Notes under the pieces: generated by a model
Told to the model about the DNA's origin: nothing
The model's input: the letters and a program-made list of their open reading frames with translations, nothing else
Databases searched by the model: none
Shown here: one piece after another, positions 38,912 through 51,985 of the stretch
Numbering within the stretch: position 1 is the first letter of the stretch
How the letters are laid out: every line of letters begins with the position of its first letter
Made by a program: the position numbers and the translations under genes
Origin: Plantago ovata
Lineage: Eukaryota > Streptophyta > Magnoliopsida > Lamiales > Plantaginaceae
Reading direction: 5' to 3'
NCBI GenBank assembly: GCA_028274465.1
Contig: CM051457.1
Coordinates: 99,075,982-99,139,981 of the forward strand
DNA: 64,000 nt

Positions 38912-39087
38912 TTAGTCCGCATTTATTGTATGGGTAGGCGGCACCCATTAGTTTCCGGACCGCATCTGTCATATGCATGGGTAGGCGGCACCCATTACTT
39001 GCTAGTCCGCAATTGATATGTATGAGTAGGCGGCACTCATTACTTGTTAGACCGCATTGCATGAGCCTTGGGTAGGCGGCACCCATT
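38912..39087 (+). repeat. Leader repeat array with ATGGGTaggcggcACCCAT hairpins (inner copy)
   Basis: Four copies matching the array at 28842-29017 in the older element. Pairing bases of the stem (ATGGGT/ACCCAT, and ATGAGT/ACTCAT in the third copy) are kept as pairs, which hints at selection on structure. Confidence 0.85.
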
Positions 39088-39664
39088 ATGTGATGCATGT
39101 TAGGGATCTTGGTCAAGCGATTAAATACCCCGTTTAAAGGTTCCCCAACCAATTTAAGTCTCGAGTAAATCGCATGATGTCACCCATCATAATTGAAGGT
39201 TAAATGGACTTACTAATCTCATGAGTAATATGCACCATAGTGCTTACTCTGTTTGCCGTAAGAAAGTTGCTTTCATAGGACCATTGTTGGTGCCGTGTGA
39301 TGGTTATGACTTACTTGAATTATGTCGAGTCGCCATAGCGTCAGGCATAATTTAGGGACATCGATCAAAATAGTTTTGATCAACCAAGAGTTGTATTGTA
39401 CAATTGGTTTGGAGACCTACCTGTTTGACTATTATAGTGATCAGCCATAGCTGGGGCTATAATAGTGCAAGCATGGATCTTGGCTCACTACAACAATTAT
39501 AAGATAATCGTTCGTACTCTCTATAGGGGTCAAGAGTATGTGAAAATAGTGAGAACTAAATAAAGCTAAAGTCCTAGTTTATTTAGTCGTTGATTGTAAT
39601 CATAGAAATTAATTTTAGAGTTTTAATTACAGTTTTATTTATTTACTTCTCTAGGTCTGAAAAG

Positions 39665-42600
39665 ATGGCCAATTTATCCATAAGAATGATCTTGGAGAAA
39701 TGCACTCTTACTGGTCCAAACTTTATGGATTGGATCCGTAACATTCGTTTGGTGCTTAGGCAAGAGAAAATTGAGTACGTCTTGGACGAACCAATCCCCA
39801 CTCCTCCTACTGCTGCTGTTGAGCTTGCTAAGTTTGACAAAGTTGCTCACCAGAAGCACAAAGATGATGCTGCTAATGCACAGTGTGTTATGCTAGCTGC
39901 AATGACTATGGAGCTGCAAAGGCAACATGAAAACATGATGCCATATGAAATGCTCGTGCACCTCAAAAGCCTCTTTGGAACTGTTTCTAAGAGTGTTGAA
40001 TTTGATCTTCTTAGAGAAATCTTCAAAATGAGGATGTCTGAAGGAGGAAATGTATCTGAACACGTGCTCAAGATGATTGGACTCATTGAGAAACTGGCAA
40101 CTGCTGGAATCAAATTTGAGAACCGTGTTTCAGTCATTATCATCCTTCAATCATTGCCGGATTCATATTCCACATTCATCATGAATTACAATATGAATGC
40201 CAAGGATGCTACACTTCCTGAAATCCACAATATGCTTAAGACCTATGAACAGGCTCAACCTAAGAAGAAGTCTGTTATGTTGGTTGGATCATCTGCGAAG
40301 GCTCACCCTAAGGGCTATGGCTCAAAGGGTAAGACTAAGCAAACCAAGAAGCCAAAGATTGGACCTAAGGCTAAGGTTTTAAGCGTAAGGCTGGAAATCA
40401 GAAGAAGGTGGTGAACATGGAGAAGGATACGTGTCTTTACTGCAAGCAGAAAGGACACTGGAAAAGAGATTGCCCAAAGGCAATTGCTGATGGAGTTGTG
40501 ACCACGCATGGTGCATCTGGCTCCCATCAAGGTATGTTTGTCATTGAGATAAATATGTCTACACAAAACTCGAATTGTTGGGTATTAGATACTGCTTGTG
40601 GCTCACACATTTGTAACAATTTGCAGGGGCTCATTGATAGCCGACAGGTTAGACCAAGGGAAATTGATCTACGCGTAGGAAATGGATCGTCCGTTGCTGC
40701 CCTACGTGATGGAACTTATAGATTAAATTTACCCTCGGGTTTTGTTTTAGAACTGAATAATTGTTATTTCGTTCCTTCTATTGTAAGAAACATTATTTCC
40801 ATTCCTATGTTAGACAATGAAGGGTTTTCCTTCCATTTTGCCAATAATAATTGTTATTTTTCGCATAATGGTATTGATGTTGGAAATGCTCCTCTTATGA
40901 ATGGTTTGTACTTACTTGAATGTAGACATAATTTATTTCATATACAAAACAAACGACCAAAGCTTGATAATTCAAGAAATATCACTTACTTGTGGCATTG
41001 TAGACTTGGTCACATTAATGAGACAAGAATTGCAAGGTTAAGAAAGTTAGACTATTTAGCACCATTTGATTTTGAATCATATGGGAATTGTGAATCATGT
41101 CTTAAAGGAAAAATGATCAAGAAACCTTTTTCCGGAAAGGGTACTCGTGCTAAACAAGTACTTGAGTTAGTTCACTCTGATGTGTGTGGACCTTTTAAAA
41201 CTCAAGCTAGGGGTGGGTATTCTTACTTCATAACCTTTACCGATGATTTCTCTAGATTTGGCTATGTGTATCTTATGAAACACAAATCTGAAGCTTTTGA
41301 GAAATTCAAAGAATATAAGGTTGAAGTAGAGAAACAACTTGAAAGAAGTATTAAGACTCTTCGATCAGATCGAGGAGGAGAATACTTAAGTAAGGAATTC
41401 TTGGATTACTTAAAGCTTAATGGAATTCAATCACAATGGACTCCACCAGGAACACCACAAATGAATGGTGTTTCTGAGAGGAGAAATCGAACTTTGTTAG
41501 ACATGGTAAGATCCATGATGAATTTCACAACTCTTCCAATCTTCTTATGGGGATACGCGTTACTAGACTCAATATATATTCTGAATAGGGTTCCATCCAA
41601 ATCAGTCGAGAAAACACCATATGAGTTATGGTATGGCAAGAAGCCAAGTCTTTCACATATGCATGCCTGGGGTTGTCCAGCATATGTGAAAATAATGCTC
41701 GCAGGGAAACTGGAACCCAGAAGTGAGAAATGTTATTTTATTGGATATCCTAAGGAAACCAAGGGTTACTACTTCTATCTGCCTGAGGAACATAACATCA
41801 TTGTTTCCAGACAGGCTGCCTTTCTGGAAGATGATTATGTCTTCAAGCAACATAGTAGAAATGAGATAGAACTCGAGGAAATACAAGAACAAGAAAATAA
41901 CATTGAGGTTAATGAATTGTCAAATAGTTATGACAATGATTCAGTGGGAGCTCAAGGAGGATCTTATGGCTCGAGCACATCTCTGGGAAGATATCTGCCA
42001 GCCAGTGGGAGCATTTTAGGAAATTTGACTAATTCCCAAAATGCCCCTATCGAGCCGACATTGACTGAACCGACTGGAACGGTTCAACAGGTAATGTCAG
42101 AACCAACTCCCCAGGATACAGTTGCAACCGTTGCACCTGAACCACGTGCAACTGTTGCATCTGACCTGCCTTCAACTGTTCAACAGATTGAACAAGTTGA
42201 ACCATCTCACAATCAGAATATACAGCCAGCACAACCAAACAAACCCGCACTCCGTCGGTCTAAAAGGTTAGAAGTGAGAGCTTCCAAGAAGATAAGTTTA
42301 CTCTTGGAGGATGACAAGTTTGAACTTGACTTATCTCACAAAGATGACCCTAAGACTTACAAAGAAGCAATGTTGGACATTGATTCAAGAAGGTGGCAAG
42401 AAGCCATGAAATCCGAAATTGACTCAATGTATGAGAATCAAGTATGGGACTTGGTTGATGCACCAGAAGGGGTTAGACCTATCGGTTGCAAATGGGTTTT
42501 CAAGAGGAAAACAGATGCTGATGGCAACATACAGACATACAAGGCTAGGCTGGTGGCGAAAGGTTATAGTCAACGATATGGTATCGATTATGACGAAACA

Positions 42601-43923
42601 TTTTCACCAGTAGCCAAGCTTAAGTCTATTCGAATTTTACTTGCTATAGCAGCATACTATGATTATGAGATTTGGCAAATGGATGTGAAAACTGCTTTCC
42701 TTAACGGAAATCTCGAGGAAGAGGTGTATATGATACAACCTGAAGGCTTTACATCTAAGTCAAATCCCAAATTAGTTTGCAAGCTAAAGAGATCCATTTA
42801 TGGACTAAAGCAAGCATCAAGGAGTTGGAATATTCGCTTTGATGAGGCAGTCAAATCGTTTGACTACATCAGATGTGCAGAAGATCCATGCGTTTATGTT
42901 AAACGCAGCGATGCTGGAATTGTTTTCATGGTTATATATGTTGATGACATATTAATCATGGGAAACAATGTCCAAATGTTACGATCCACAAAGGAGTGGT
43001 TATCTAAGACTTTCTCGATGAAAGACTTAGGTGAAGCCTGTTACATTCTTGGAATCAAAATCCATAGGGATAGATCCCGAAGATTGTTGGGGTTGTCACA
43101 GTCCACATATGTCGACAAAATAGTGAAACGCTTTAATATGGATGGATCCAATAAAGGTTTCTTACCAGCTAGACATGGCGTTGCTCTCACCTCGAAGGAT
43201 AGTCCTTCTACAGATGAGGAAATCGAACACATGAAAAGAATCCCATATGCGTCAACTATTGGATCTATCATGTATGCCATGAATTGTACAAGGCCAGATG
43301 TGGCATATGCGCTTAGCTGTACTTGTCGACACCAACAGAATCCAGGTATGAAACACTGGACAGCTGTGAAAGCAATTCTTAAGTATCTTAGAAGAACTAA
43401 AGATTCCTTTCTGGTATATGGTGGACAACAAGAGTTGCGAATGAGTGGTTATGTCGATGCCGGTTTTCAATCGGACCCAGACGACTACAAATCACAAACT
43501 GGGTATGTGTTTACACTCAATGGTGGAGCCGTCACTTGGAAGAGTTCAAAGCAATCCACCTTGGCTGATTCTACGACCGAATCCGAGTACATTGCTGCTG
43601 CAGAAGCCTCAAAGGAGGCTGTCTGGATTTCAGAATTCCTAAAGGAACTAGGGGTAGTTCCTAATAGTAGTCCTATAACGGTCTACTGCGACAACGAAGG
43701 CGCTGTTGCACAAGCAAAGGAACCAAGATCCACTAACAAGAATAAGCATGTACCTAGGAAGTATCATCTAATTAGAGAGATGATAGCTAGAGGGGAAGTA
43801 TCTATAGAACGAGTTTCCACTGAGGAAAATGTGGTAGATCCTTTCACCAAGGTGTTGAACATTGACAAACATGTTAGACATTTCAACAACATAGGTGTTA
43901 GACACGTAGGTGATTGGCTCTAG
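39665..43923 (+). other. Copia gag-pol coding region of inner element
   Basis: Treated as part of a fossil element. In order: gag-like region from MANLSIRMILEKCTLTGPNF; a CCHC zinc knuckle (CLYCKQKGHWKRDC); aspartic protease (WVLDTACGSH); integrase with the HHCC-type zinc site (HCRLGH, CESCLKGK) and the DDE core; reverse transcriptase (YVDDI box, preceded by QMDVKTAFLNG); RNase H (ADSTTESEYIA) and the closing KHVPRKYHLIREMI. The domain order protease-integrase-RT-RNase H is that of Ty1/copia. Close to whole, about one break. Confidence 0.9.
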
Positions 43924-43937
43924 GCCAAGTGGGAGAT

Positions 43938-45895
43938 TGAAAGTATATATGTCCTAGAGACAACCTACGATAGGGACAATATGTACTTGATTACATTCAG
44001 TTATTGTTATTTATTTATGTTCATTTATCTATACATTATTAAATACAATTGGCATTACATTTTATGAATACATTATTTGGTTGTTTGAATTATTCGATAA
44101 AATGTTCCCAAGGACTTAAGGTAATCACCAAGTTAGTGGGAGCTTGTGTGTCAATAATTAAGTCCTAAAATAAGCCACTAGCTGAAGGTCATTGAGATAC
44201 GGGATATCAATGATGCGATTGAAGCTAGCATATGTTGCATTAGATCCTTCGAGGATGTAGTAGGTCTCACTGCTACGAATGAACTTGGTTATTCATGATG
44301 AACATATGGACACTTTGGAGAGTGTTGGCATGCCCAACCGAGAAACCATTTGGTAAAACTATTTAAGTGTCTATGGTAGTTTCGGTGTGTAGGGTGATGT
44401 TAGTAGTCCTTAGACTTGAGGCCAATACTACATCATATGTGGAATAATGTACTTTGACCATGCGCAACGCTTGCACTCTTAAAGTAGGGTAGATACGGCA
44501 TGCGTTGGGTACATTAGGAAGCATATGGTGTGAGTGATTGGGCCAAGATAGGATTCATTCCTCCGTAATAGATACAAGGAGAGAATACTCACTTCTCATA
44601 TTTAGTGCGATCATAAAACCGGTGGCCACCGTATGTGAATATGTCAAAATGGTGTTTGGACATAATTCATAGATCGACTAATAAGATTGAGAGACAATGA
44701 ATGGAGTTATTAGAATATACACATAACCATATTCTAGACTCATTCGAGTATTCGTGAATGAAGGGACCGTATCATCAAAGTACCCTACGCTACAGGTGGT
44801 TTGTTTTCCTCACAAACGTTCCTTGCATATTAATATTGTCTGATAAATTGTCTAGGAATTTATTATGACCTTAATTAGATTGTTGCTTAATATGCAAGGC
44901 CCTATGGGTCACACTTCAAGGTGGTGTTTCTACAAATGAGTTATGTATATTGGATTAAATATTAATTAGATTAATATTAAATTATTATACATAAATATAA
45001 TAGAGTTATTATTAATTGGATTAATATTAATTTATTATGTGTGGAATATATTTTAGAATATATAATTAATTGAATTGAATTGAATTGGATTTAATTAATT
45101 AATTGAAGACTGTGCACTTGGGCGGGATTTGAGCAAAGCCCAATAAGGAGAAGAGAGCATAGCAATCAGCTGGGCCAACCGGCCCAGCTGATCACCAAGC
45201 CTGGCGCGTGCACGCGCCAGGCGAGTGAGCCCTGGCGCGTGCACTGCACGCGCCAGGTGAAACGAATTGGGGCAGCTGGAAGCTGCCCCACGTGCTTCTC
45301 TCTCTCTCTCCTTATTTTCTTCTTTTGTTTTTTCTTTTATCTTTGACTGAGATAATTAATTATTATCTCTTAGTTGGTTAGTTGATGACTTTTGGAGTCT
45401 TCTAATCAGTAAGATTTACTTGGATAAAATCTTACGTGATTTTCTGAACCAACTTACTGACAAAATCAGAAAGAAAGAAAGAAGTCTTCTATTCTATTCC
45501 AACGTAGAAAATTCTCTCTGACAGTCAGAAAGAAATAATTTTCTCTCAGAAGCTCAAAACACAGAAGAACATCCTAGCGTTCTTGGTGGATACACTGCCC
45601 GTGGATACCGAGGTCTAAGGATAAAAGGAACCTGTTGATGAGCAATCTTGGAGATCCCATTGAAGAAGATTTCATCTCTGACGAAGAAGAAATCAACCAG
45701 CCGGACGAGGAGATTGCAAGGCTTTGCTTAGAGATCGAGGAACAGCTACCCGGTCAATTTGCTTATCTACTGGAGGACACGTAAGTGATTTCTTCCAGTT
45801 TAATAAACAATATAGTCATATCAGTTTTAGTGAGATTAAAATTTTAAACTTCCGCTGCTTAGCCTCAGAGGCAAATTTTCTAACTTTTACTAACA
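43938..45895 (+). repeat. 3' LTR of inner copia element
   Basis: Same length and almost the same sequence as 35605-37562. Followed by CTAGG, the right half of the target-site duplication, and then by the remaining end of the outer element. Confidence 0.93.
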
Positions 45896-46081
45896 CTAGG
45901 AAGTATCATCTAATTAGAGAGATCATAGCTAGAGGAGAAGTGTCTATAGAACGAGTTTCCACTGAGGAAAATGTGGCAGATTCTTTCACCAAAGTGTTGA
46001 ACATTGACAAACATGTTAGACATTTCAACAACATAGGTGTTAGACACGTAGGTGATTGGCTCTAGGCCAAGTGGGGGAGAT

Positions 46082-47988
46082 TGAAAGTATATATGTCCTA
46101 GAGACAACCTACGAGAGGGACGATATGTACTTGATCACATTCAGTTATTGTTATTTATTTATACATTATTAAATACAATTGGCATTACATTTTTATGAAT
46201 ATATTATTTGGTTGTTTGAATTATTCGATAAAATGTTCCCAAGGACTTAAGATAATCACCAAGTTAGTGGGAGCTTGTGTGTCAATAATTAAGTCCTATA
46301 AGCCACTAGCTGAAGATCATTGAGATACGGGATATCAATGATGCGATTGAAGCTAGCATATGTTGCATTAGATCCTTCGAGGATGTAGTAGGTCTCACTG
46401 CTACGAATGAACTTGGTTATTCATAATGAACATATGGACACTTTGGAGAGTGTTGGCATGCCCGACCGAGAAACCATTTGGTAAAGCTATTTAAGTGTCT
46501 ATGGTAGTATCGGTGTGTAGGGTGATGTTAGTAGTCCTTAGACTTGAGGCCAATACTACATCATATGTGAAATAATGTACTTTGACCATGCACAACGCTT
46601 GCACTCTTAAAGTAGGGTAAATACGACATTCATTGGGTACATTAGGAAGCATATGGTGTGAGTGATTGAGTCAAAATAGGATTCATTCCTCCGTAATAGA
46701 TACAATGAGAGAATACTCACTTCTCATATTTAGTGCGATCATAAAACCGGTGGTCACCGTATGTGAATATGTAAGAATGGTGTTTGGACATAATTCATAG
46801 ATCGACTAATAAGATTGAGAAACCATGAATTGAGTTATTAGAATAGACACATAACCATATTCTAGACTCATTCGAGTATTCGTGAATGAAGGGACCGTAT
46901 CATCAAAGTACCCTACACTACAGGTGGTTTGTTTTCCTCACAAACGTTCCTTGCATATTAATATTGTCTGATAAATTGTCTAGAAATTTATTATAACCTT
47001 AATTAGATTATTGCTTAATATGCAAGGCCCTATGGGTCACACTTCAAGATGGTGTTTTTACAAACGAGCTATGTATATATGATTAAATATTAATTAGATT
47101 AACGTTGAATTGCTATATATATAAATATAATGGAATTATTATTAATTAGATTAATATTAATTCATTATATATGGAATATATATTTTAGAAATATAATTAA
47201 TTGAATTGAATTGGATTTAATTAATTAATTGAATACTTATGCATTTGGGCGGGGTTTAGAATGAGGTCCAAATAAAGAAAAGGGAATAAAATAATAAATA
47301 AAACAGAACCAGACAGCTGGGTCGAAAGCCAGCTGCTGGCCGATGGTATGGGGGCAGCGTTTTGCTGCCCCATGTATTTTGTTTATTTATTTTATTTTAT
47401 TTTCCTTCCTTTCTTTTAATTCTTTCTTTTAGTAATTTGATTTATCTGTTTGTTAGATTTGTTGATGACTTTTGAAGTCTCCTAGTCAATTAGATTTGCT
47501 GGGATAAGAAATCTTACGTGATATTCTAAACAAACTTACTGAATAAATCAGAAAGAAAGAAGTCTTTTATTATATTCCAACACACGTGGAAACACTTTTT
47601 CTCTGAAAAGTCAGAAAGAAAATATTCTCTCTCTCTCTCTATTAGCTCAAAACAGAAGAACCTCCTAGCGTTCTTGATAGAAATCACTGCCCGTGGATAC
47701 CAATGTCGAAGGAAGTAATCAACCTATTGATGAGCCATCTTGGAGATTCTATTGACGAAGATTTCATCTCTGACGAAGAAGAAATCAACCAGCCGGACGA
47801 GGAGATTGCATGGCTCTGTCAGGAGATTGAGGAACAACTACCCGGTAAATTTGCTTATCTGCTGGAGGACACGTAAGTGATATCTTCTAGCTTAATAAAT
47901 GTAATATAGTCATATCAGTTTAATGAGATTAAAATTTTTAAACTTCCGCTGCTTAGCCTTAGAGGCAATTTTCTCACTTTTACTAACA
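46082..47988 (+). repeat. 3' LTR of outer copia element
   Basis: TG...CA, 1907 bp, preceded by a purine tract (AAGTGGGGGAGAT) and followed by AATGC. It pairs with 24592-26517; both share variants (for example TTTTTATGAATATATTATTT) that the inner LTRs lack. Confidence 0.92.
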
Positions 47989-47993
47989 AATGC

Positions 47994-48517
47994 TAGTTTC
48001 GTTAGTTTCTGTATATAAATATTAATTTGTTAGAAAAAAATAGTTAAATATAATTAGTTAGTAATTAATTAACACTAATGGATATAAAAAACACCTTCAA
48101 AATCCATTTTAGCGAGAAAAATGGAGTTCATATCCAATTTAGTGAGATTTTGGAGAGTACTTTATTAGATTTTAGGGCATTAAAAAATAGAATTGACTTT
48201 TTTGTAAGAGGTTTTTAAAAGTGGTTATTTTAACAATTAGGTGCTCGGTTGTTTTTATGTAATTTTATGTTCATTAAAATCATGTAAAAAGAAACATAAT
48301 CATATCATCGGAAAGGGAGTAGTTGATATTGCTAAAGTAAAAGAAATAATTTATAAAAGATTGCATAAGTATATATTTTGACTTATGTCATGGTTATGAT
48401 TTTCCCTATTTTTATTGGCGTTTGTTTCAAATGTATCTCCATCTCTCTCGGTGGTCTCGCGTATTACAAACAAATGGATATGAAGTACTCGTCCTTTCCA
48501 TCTTATAGACTTAAATA
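47994..48517. other. Intergenic, nothing recognised
   Basis: Continues the minisatellite for about 30 bp, then AT-rich sequence without a gene. Contains no complete repeat that could be named. Confidence 0.45.
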
Positions 48518-49290
48518 TATTTTTTTTAAACGGCTAAAATTTTTATTAAGTAACCAAACGAAATTACAATACATAGTACGACGCATAAGGGATGCACAAC
48601 GAAACAAATCATCTACACCCATACAAACGAGGAAAACTAAGCCTAAATCCGTTATGTCCGTGACAATACTTGACCCCCCTCGTCTAGTATGTCCATCTTT
48701 CTAGCAAGATGCCAAAATCCGGGGAGTTCGCAAGTTGTACCAACAACTCTTAGTCAAGGCCAAAAGGAGGGCATACCTTCCGTTGCAAGTATAGGGGACT
48801 TAGTTAGAGACGGAAGATGATTTCCTCCTAAGGGTCACGGGACAATCACGAAAATGACTTTTACAAACAAATCTACACCTCTACAACAAAGAAGCGCCAC
48901 GACTCACTTAAAAGTTCAAACCAACCTAGGGAGAGTCGAGAGAGAGAGCATCAAACAAGCCAAGAAGATCCAACACATGAAAGAGAGCAATCAAATATAA
49001 GCTTTAAAGTGCCACAATGGATACCAGGGGCAGAGGACGAAAGGCTCTCAATCGAAAAGTAACATTGAATTACCACACCACGTTATTATGAAAGAGCAAC
49101 CCACTACTTAAACATCCTAAGGCTCACATTCCTCCACCCTATGCCAATAAACGAGCATTTGGCGAGCTAGTTAGAATATGAACAACCATTTGTCCATCAA
49201 ACGTCAAGATCCATCCTTGTTAATGCGGGATGGCTTCAATTGGTTCCCACCCAACTCTCCACCCTATGATCGCCTACCAACACGTGGCAA
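48518..49290 (-). mobile_element. Possible LINE 3'-end fragment
   Basis: Read on the minus strand, the segment ends TTACTTAATAAAAATTTTAG then CCGTTTAAAAAAA, an A-rich tail following non-repetitive sequence, as in a 5'-truncated LINE insertion. No reverse transcriptase coding could be read, so the classification rests on the tail only. Confidence 0.35.
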
Positions 49291-49645
49291 GTAATTTAAG
49301 ACGTAAGCAAAAGAATAAATAAGAGTGGTTATTTAATGTCACGAATCTGTATGTTATTTGGATTAAAAATACGCAGATCTAGTTCAGATTTAAATCCATG
49401 ATTCACGAAAAGTTATGAATTCAAGTTAAGACATACTAACCTTTACAGGTTCACATTACAACGAACTTTATACGGATTTAGATTCGGATCTTACACGGGT
49501 TAAGAGTGTAATTCTATTTATTGGAAGAATCTCCCTCCCTGTGTTTTACATGATTAGTTTAGTTTTGTCTTAAATGATGGCACCTTTCGCCTGCTGTAAT
49601 ATCAAATTGCAGCAGCAGAACGAATAATTCACAGCATTTGGTCAA
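49291..49645. other. Intergenic, nothing recognised
   Basis: AT-rich sequence, no gene and no named repeat. Confidence 0.4.
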
Positions 49646-49938
49646 TATTTTAAAGATTGCTTCCTCTCGTACTAATTCAATTACCCTTTGTTTGAACTTT
49701 GATGATGATGGGATCTTGTTTTATTTATACCAGTATTATTTAAAAATTATCCACTAGATTTTATTCTCACCCTGTTTAGTACTAATAATAATTATAATAG
49801 TTTCACTGATGTATAGTAAATTACGAAAAGACATTACAAATATAAGAAAATTATTTGATGATTATAATTTAAGTACATCTAAAACATGTACGCATATCAT
49901 TGTATTATGATATTGTCCGTTGTGCTCCACACCGTTAC

Positions 49939-50905
49939 TGTAACGACCCGACCACTAATGGGTCGAGACCCGACCTGTTGGGCCGGCGAGGTTACTCATG
50001 ACGGACCCACACACGTCTCCATGGTATGATATTGTCCACTTCAAAATTGAGCCCGCATGGGTTTACTTTTGGTATCACCCAAATGGCCTCACATCACGTG
50101 AGAGTGGTGGTCTAACATATATACCCTTCATCCCATTCACTCAAAAGCGATGTGGGTTGCGGGGTATTACAATCTACCCCCCTTAAATTCTCGAGTCCTG
50201 GTGCCAACCATCCGTGCAGGATTCTAGAGGTGGCCCCTAAGGGCTCAAGAGGTGTCTCCACAGCCCATACGGTGCAACACTTTGCCCTGCATGGCACTTA
50301 GTTTATTCAATTTCAGTCAATCCCGCTCTGATACCACTTGTAACGATCCGTCCACAAATGGGGCGAGACCCAGCCTGTTGGGCCGGCGAGGTTACCAATG
50401 ACGAACCCACACACATCTCGATGGTATGATATTATCCGCTTTAGACTTGAACCCGCATGGATTTACTTTTGATCACACCCAAAATGCCTCATACCATGTA
50501 GAGTGATGGTCTAACATATATTCCCTTTATCCTGTTCAATCATAATTAAGCGATGTTGATGCGGGAATTACAGTTACACATGTTTGATTTTTGATCACTT
50601 CATAAGGCTTCATGACTATGTCAAATACTGTACATCTCACTTGTACGATATTATCCGCTTTTGACCAGATCCGTCACTCATAAGTTTTGGACTCATCTAA
50701 CATTTAGGTCAGATTAATTATATCAAGTGACTAACCATTTGCAACCCTCGTGGGTTTGGCATCGATCCCGCTCTGATTTTAGTTGTAACTTGTAACATCA
50801 CAATCACTCTAATCAAGACCCGACTCTTTAGGCTGGTGGAGTTATATAGTCATGATTACACTGTACACATCCCATGGATATGATATTGACCCGTGGAATT
50901 TGACT
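49939..50905. repeat. Tandem copies of a GGTATGATATTGTCC repeat
   Basis: Copies begin with TGTAACGACCCGACC at 49939, TGTAACGATCCGTCC at 50339 and a diverged TGTAACATCACAATC at 50791. Each contains GACCCGACCTGTTGGGCCGG or a variant, ACACACGTCTCCATGGTATG, GATATTGTCC and GCCCGCATGGGTTTACTTTT. This is an interspersed type often met in eudicot genomes; its class is not settled here. No coding. Confidence 0.7.
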
Positions 50906-51985
50906 AATGAGTTTTTAAATGTGCATCGATACTAATAATTATAAGGGCACCCTAATTATAACTATTTTTGTATTACATGCATGGGGCAATCAAGGAGTTT
51001 TCAAATATTGCATTTTGTCTATTCACTAATTTAACGTGAACATACTCTAATACGCTAGCTTAAATTAAAATTTCTCTTATTTTCAACATTGTACGGCGAG
51101 GAACTCCATTAATTCATGACCTAACGACAAACATTATTTGAAAGAAGTGATTCCAAAATGGAGTATGAGATTGTAGAACTTTAGTAATCTTTTTATCCCA
51201 ATCTCAACTTCATGTTTTCTGTATTGTTTGTCATATTATATATCACACTTCTTTATTCATCGTCTCTATTCGTCTTTACTGCTTTAGTTACTATTTTCCC
51301 TACTTTATTCATTATATCATCTGCTTTATTTACTTCCTCTCATGATTTTTATTTTTCTAATTATTTGTATAGCTTTTTGTTTTAATCTTCGTGTTCAACC
51401 AAACATATATGATGCTGAGAGGCAAAAGATGTAAATTTTGATATAGTTTTATTTTTTGAAATATCTTAAATGGTAGACGTGGAATTTGAGTAATGGATTT
51501 TTAAATGTGCATCGACACCAATAATTATAACTATTTTGGTACTACATGTGGTGATTAATGAGTTCTTAGAAATTACAATTAGCCTATTCTTTAATTTAAC
51601 ATGAACAATATGCTCTAATATGTTATCTTAAATTTAAATTTCTCCTATTGCCAAAGTTGTACGGTAAGGATCCCAACTGATCATGAATAAATGATAAACA
51701 TTATTTGAAAGAAGTAATTCAAAAATGAAGCATGAGAATAACTTTAGTAATCCTTTTTGTCCCAGTCTCAACTTCATGTTTTCTTAATTTATTTGTCATA
51801 TTATATCTCATGCCTTATTCATCATTTCTACTACTTTAGTTACTCTATCTCCTACTTTATTCATTATATCATTTGATTTATTTACTTTCTCTCATGATTT
51901 TCATTCTTCCAATTATTTGTATAGCCTTTTTTTTTTATCTCCGTGCTCAACTAAACATGGTGCGGAGAGACAAATGATGTATCAT
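50893..51985. repeat. Tandem duplication, 586-bp unit
   Basis: Two units beginning GTGGAATTTGA at 50893 and 51479. They share TTTTTAAATGTGCATCGA, AATTATAACTATTTT, AACTTCATGTTTTCT and TTCATTATATCAT. Clearly diverged, so an old duplication. No gene. Confidence 0.8.

Larger units (their letters stand above)
35605..45895 (+). mobile_element. Inner Ty1/copia element, young and nearly whole
   Basis: A copy of the same family as the outer element, inserted into its RNase H/C-terminal region. LTRs 35605-37562 and 43938-45895 are each 1958 bp and flanked by CTAGG. By eye only about four differences were found between them, so insertion is very recent, of the order of 0.1 My at usual plant rates. The primer site (TGGTATCGGAGC) follows the left LTR and a purine-rich tract (AAGTGGGAGAT) precedes the right one. 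The coding region spans 39665-43923. Looks close to whole, with about one break. Confidence 0.93.
24592..47988 (+). mobile_element. Outer Ty1/copia LTR element, broken, with nested insertions
   Basis: A fossil copia element (TNT1-like pol). LTRs are 24592-26517 and 46082-47988, both TG...CA, flanked by the 5-bp duplication AATGC. A primer site TGGTATCAGAGC follows the left LTR (26519-26530) and a purine tract precedes the right LTR. A gag-like stretch lies near 29.6-30.0 kb, reverse transcriptase and RNase H parts near 33.6-35.6 kb, and the end of the polyprotein at 45.9-46.07 kb. Three later insertions are seen: an LTR-like element at 26742-27928, LTRs of a second family at 30002-33609, and a complete younger element of its own kind at 35605-45895. 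By eye the two LTRs differ by roughly 2 percent, which suggests an age of the order of 1 My. Broken, with about three or four breaks; long inactive. Confidence 0.9.

Noticed and set aside
45724-46065. Open frame across the junction of the inner LTR and the outer element
   Set aside because: A chance frame over an insertion border, not a gene.
48378-48704. 108-residue frame on plus
   Set aside because: Its second half lies in the putative LINE tail region and it has no recognised domain.
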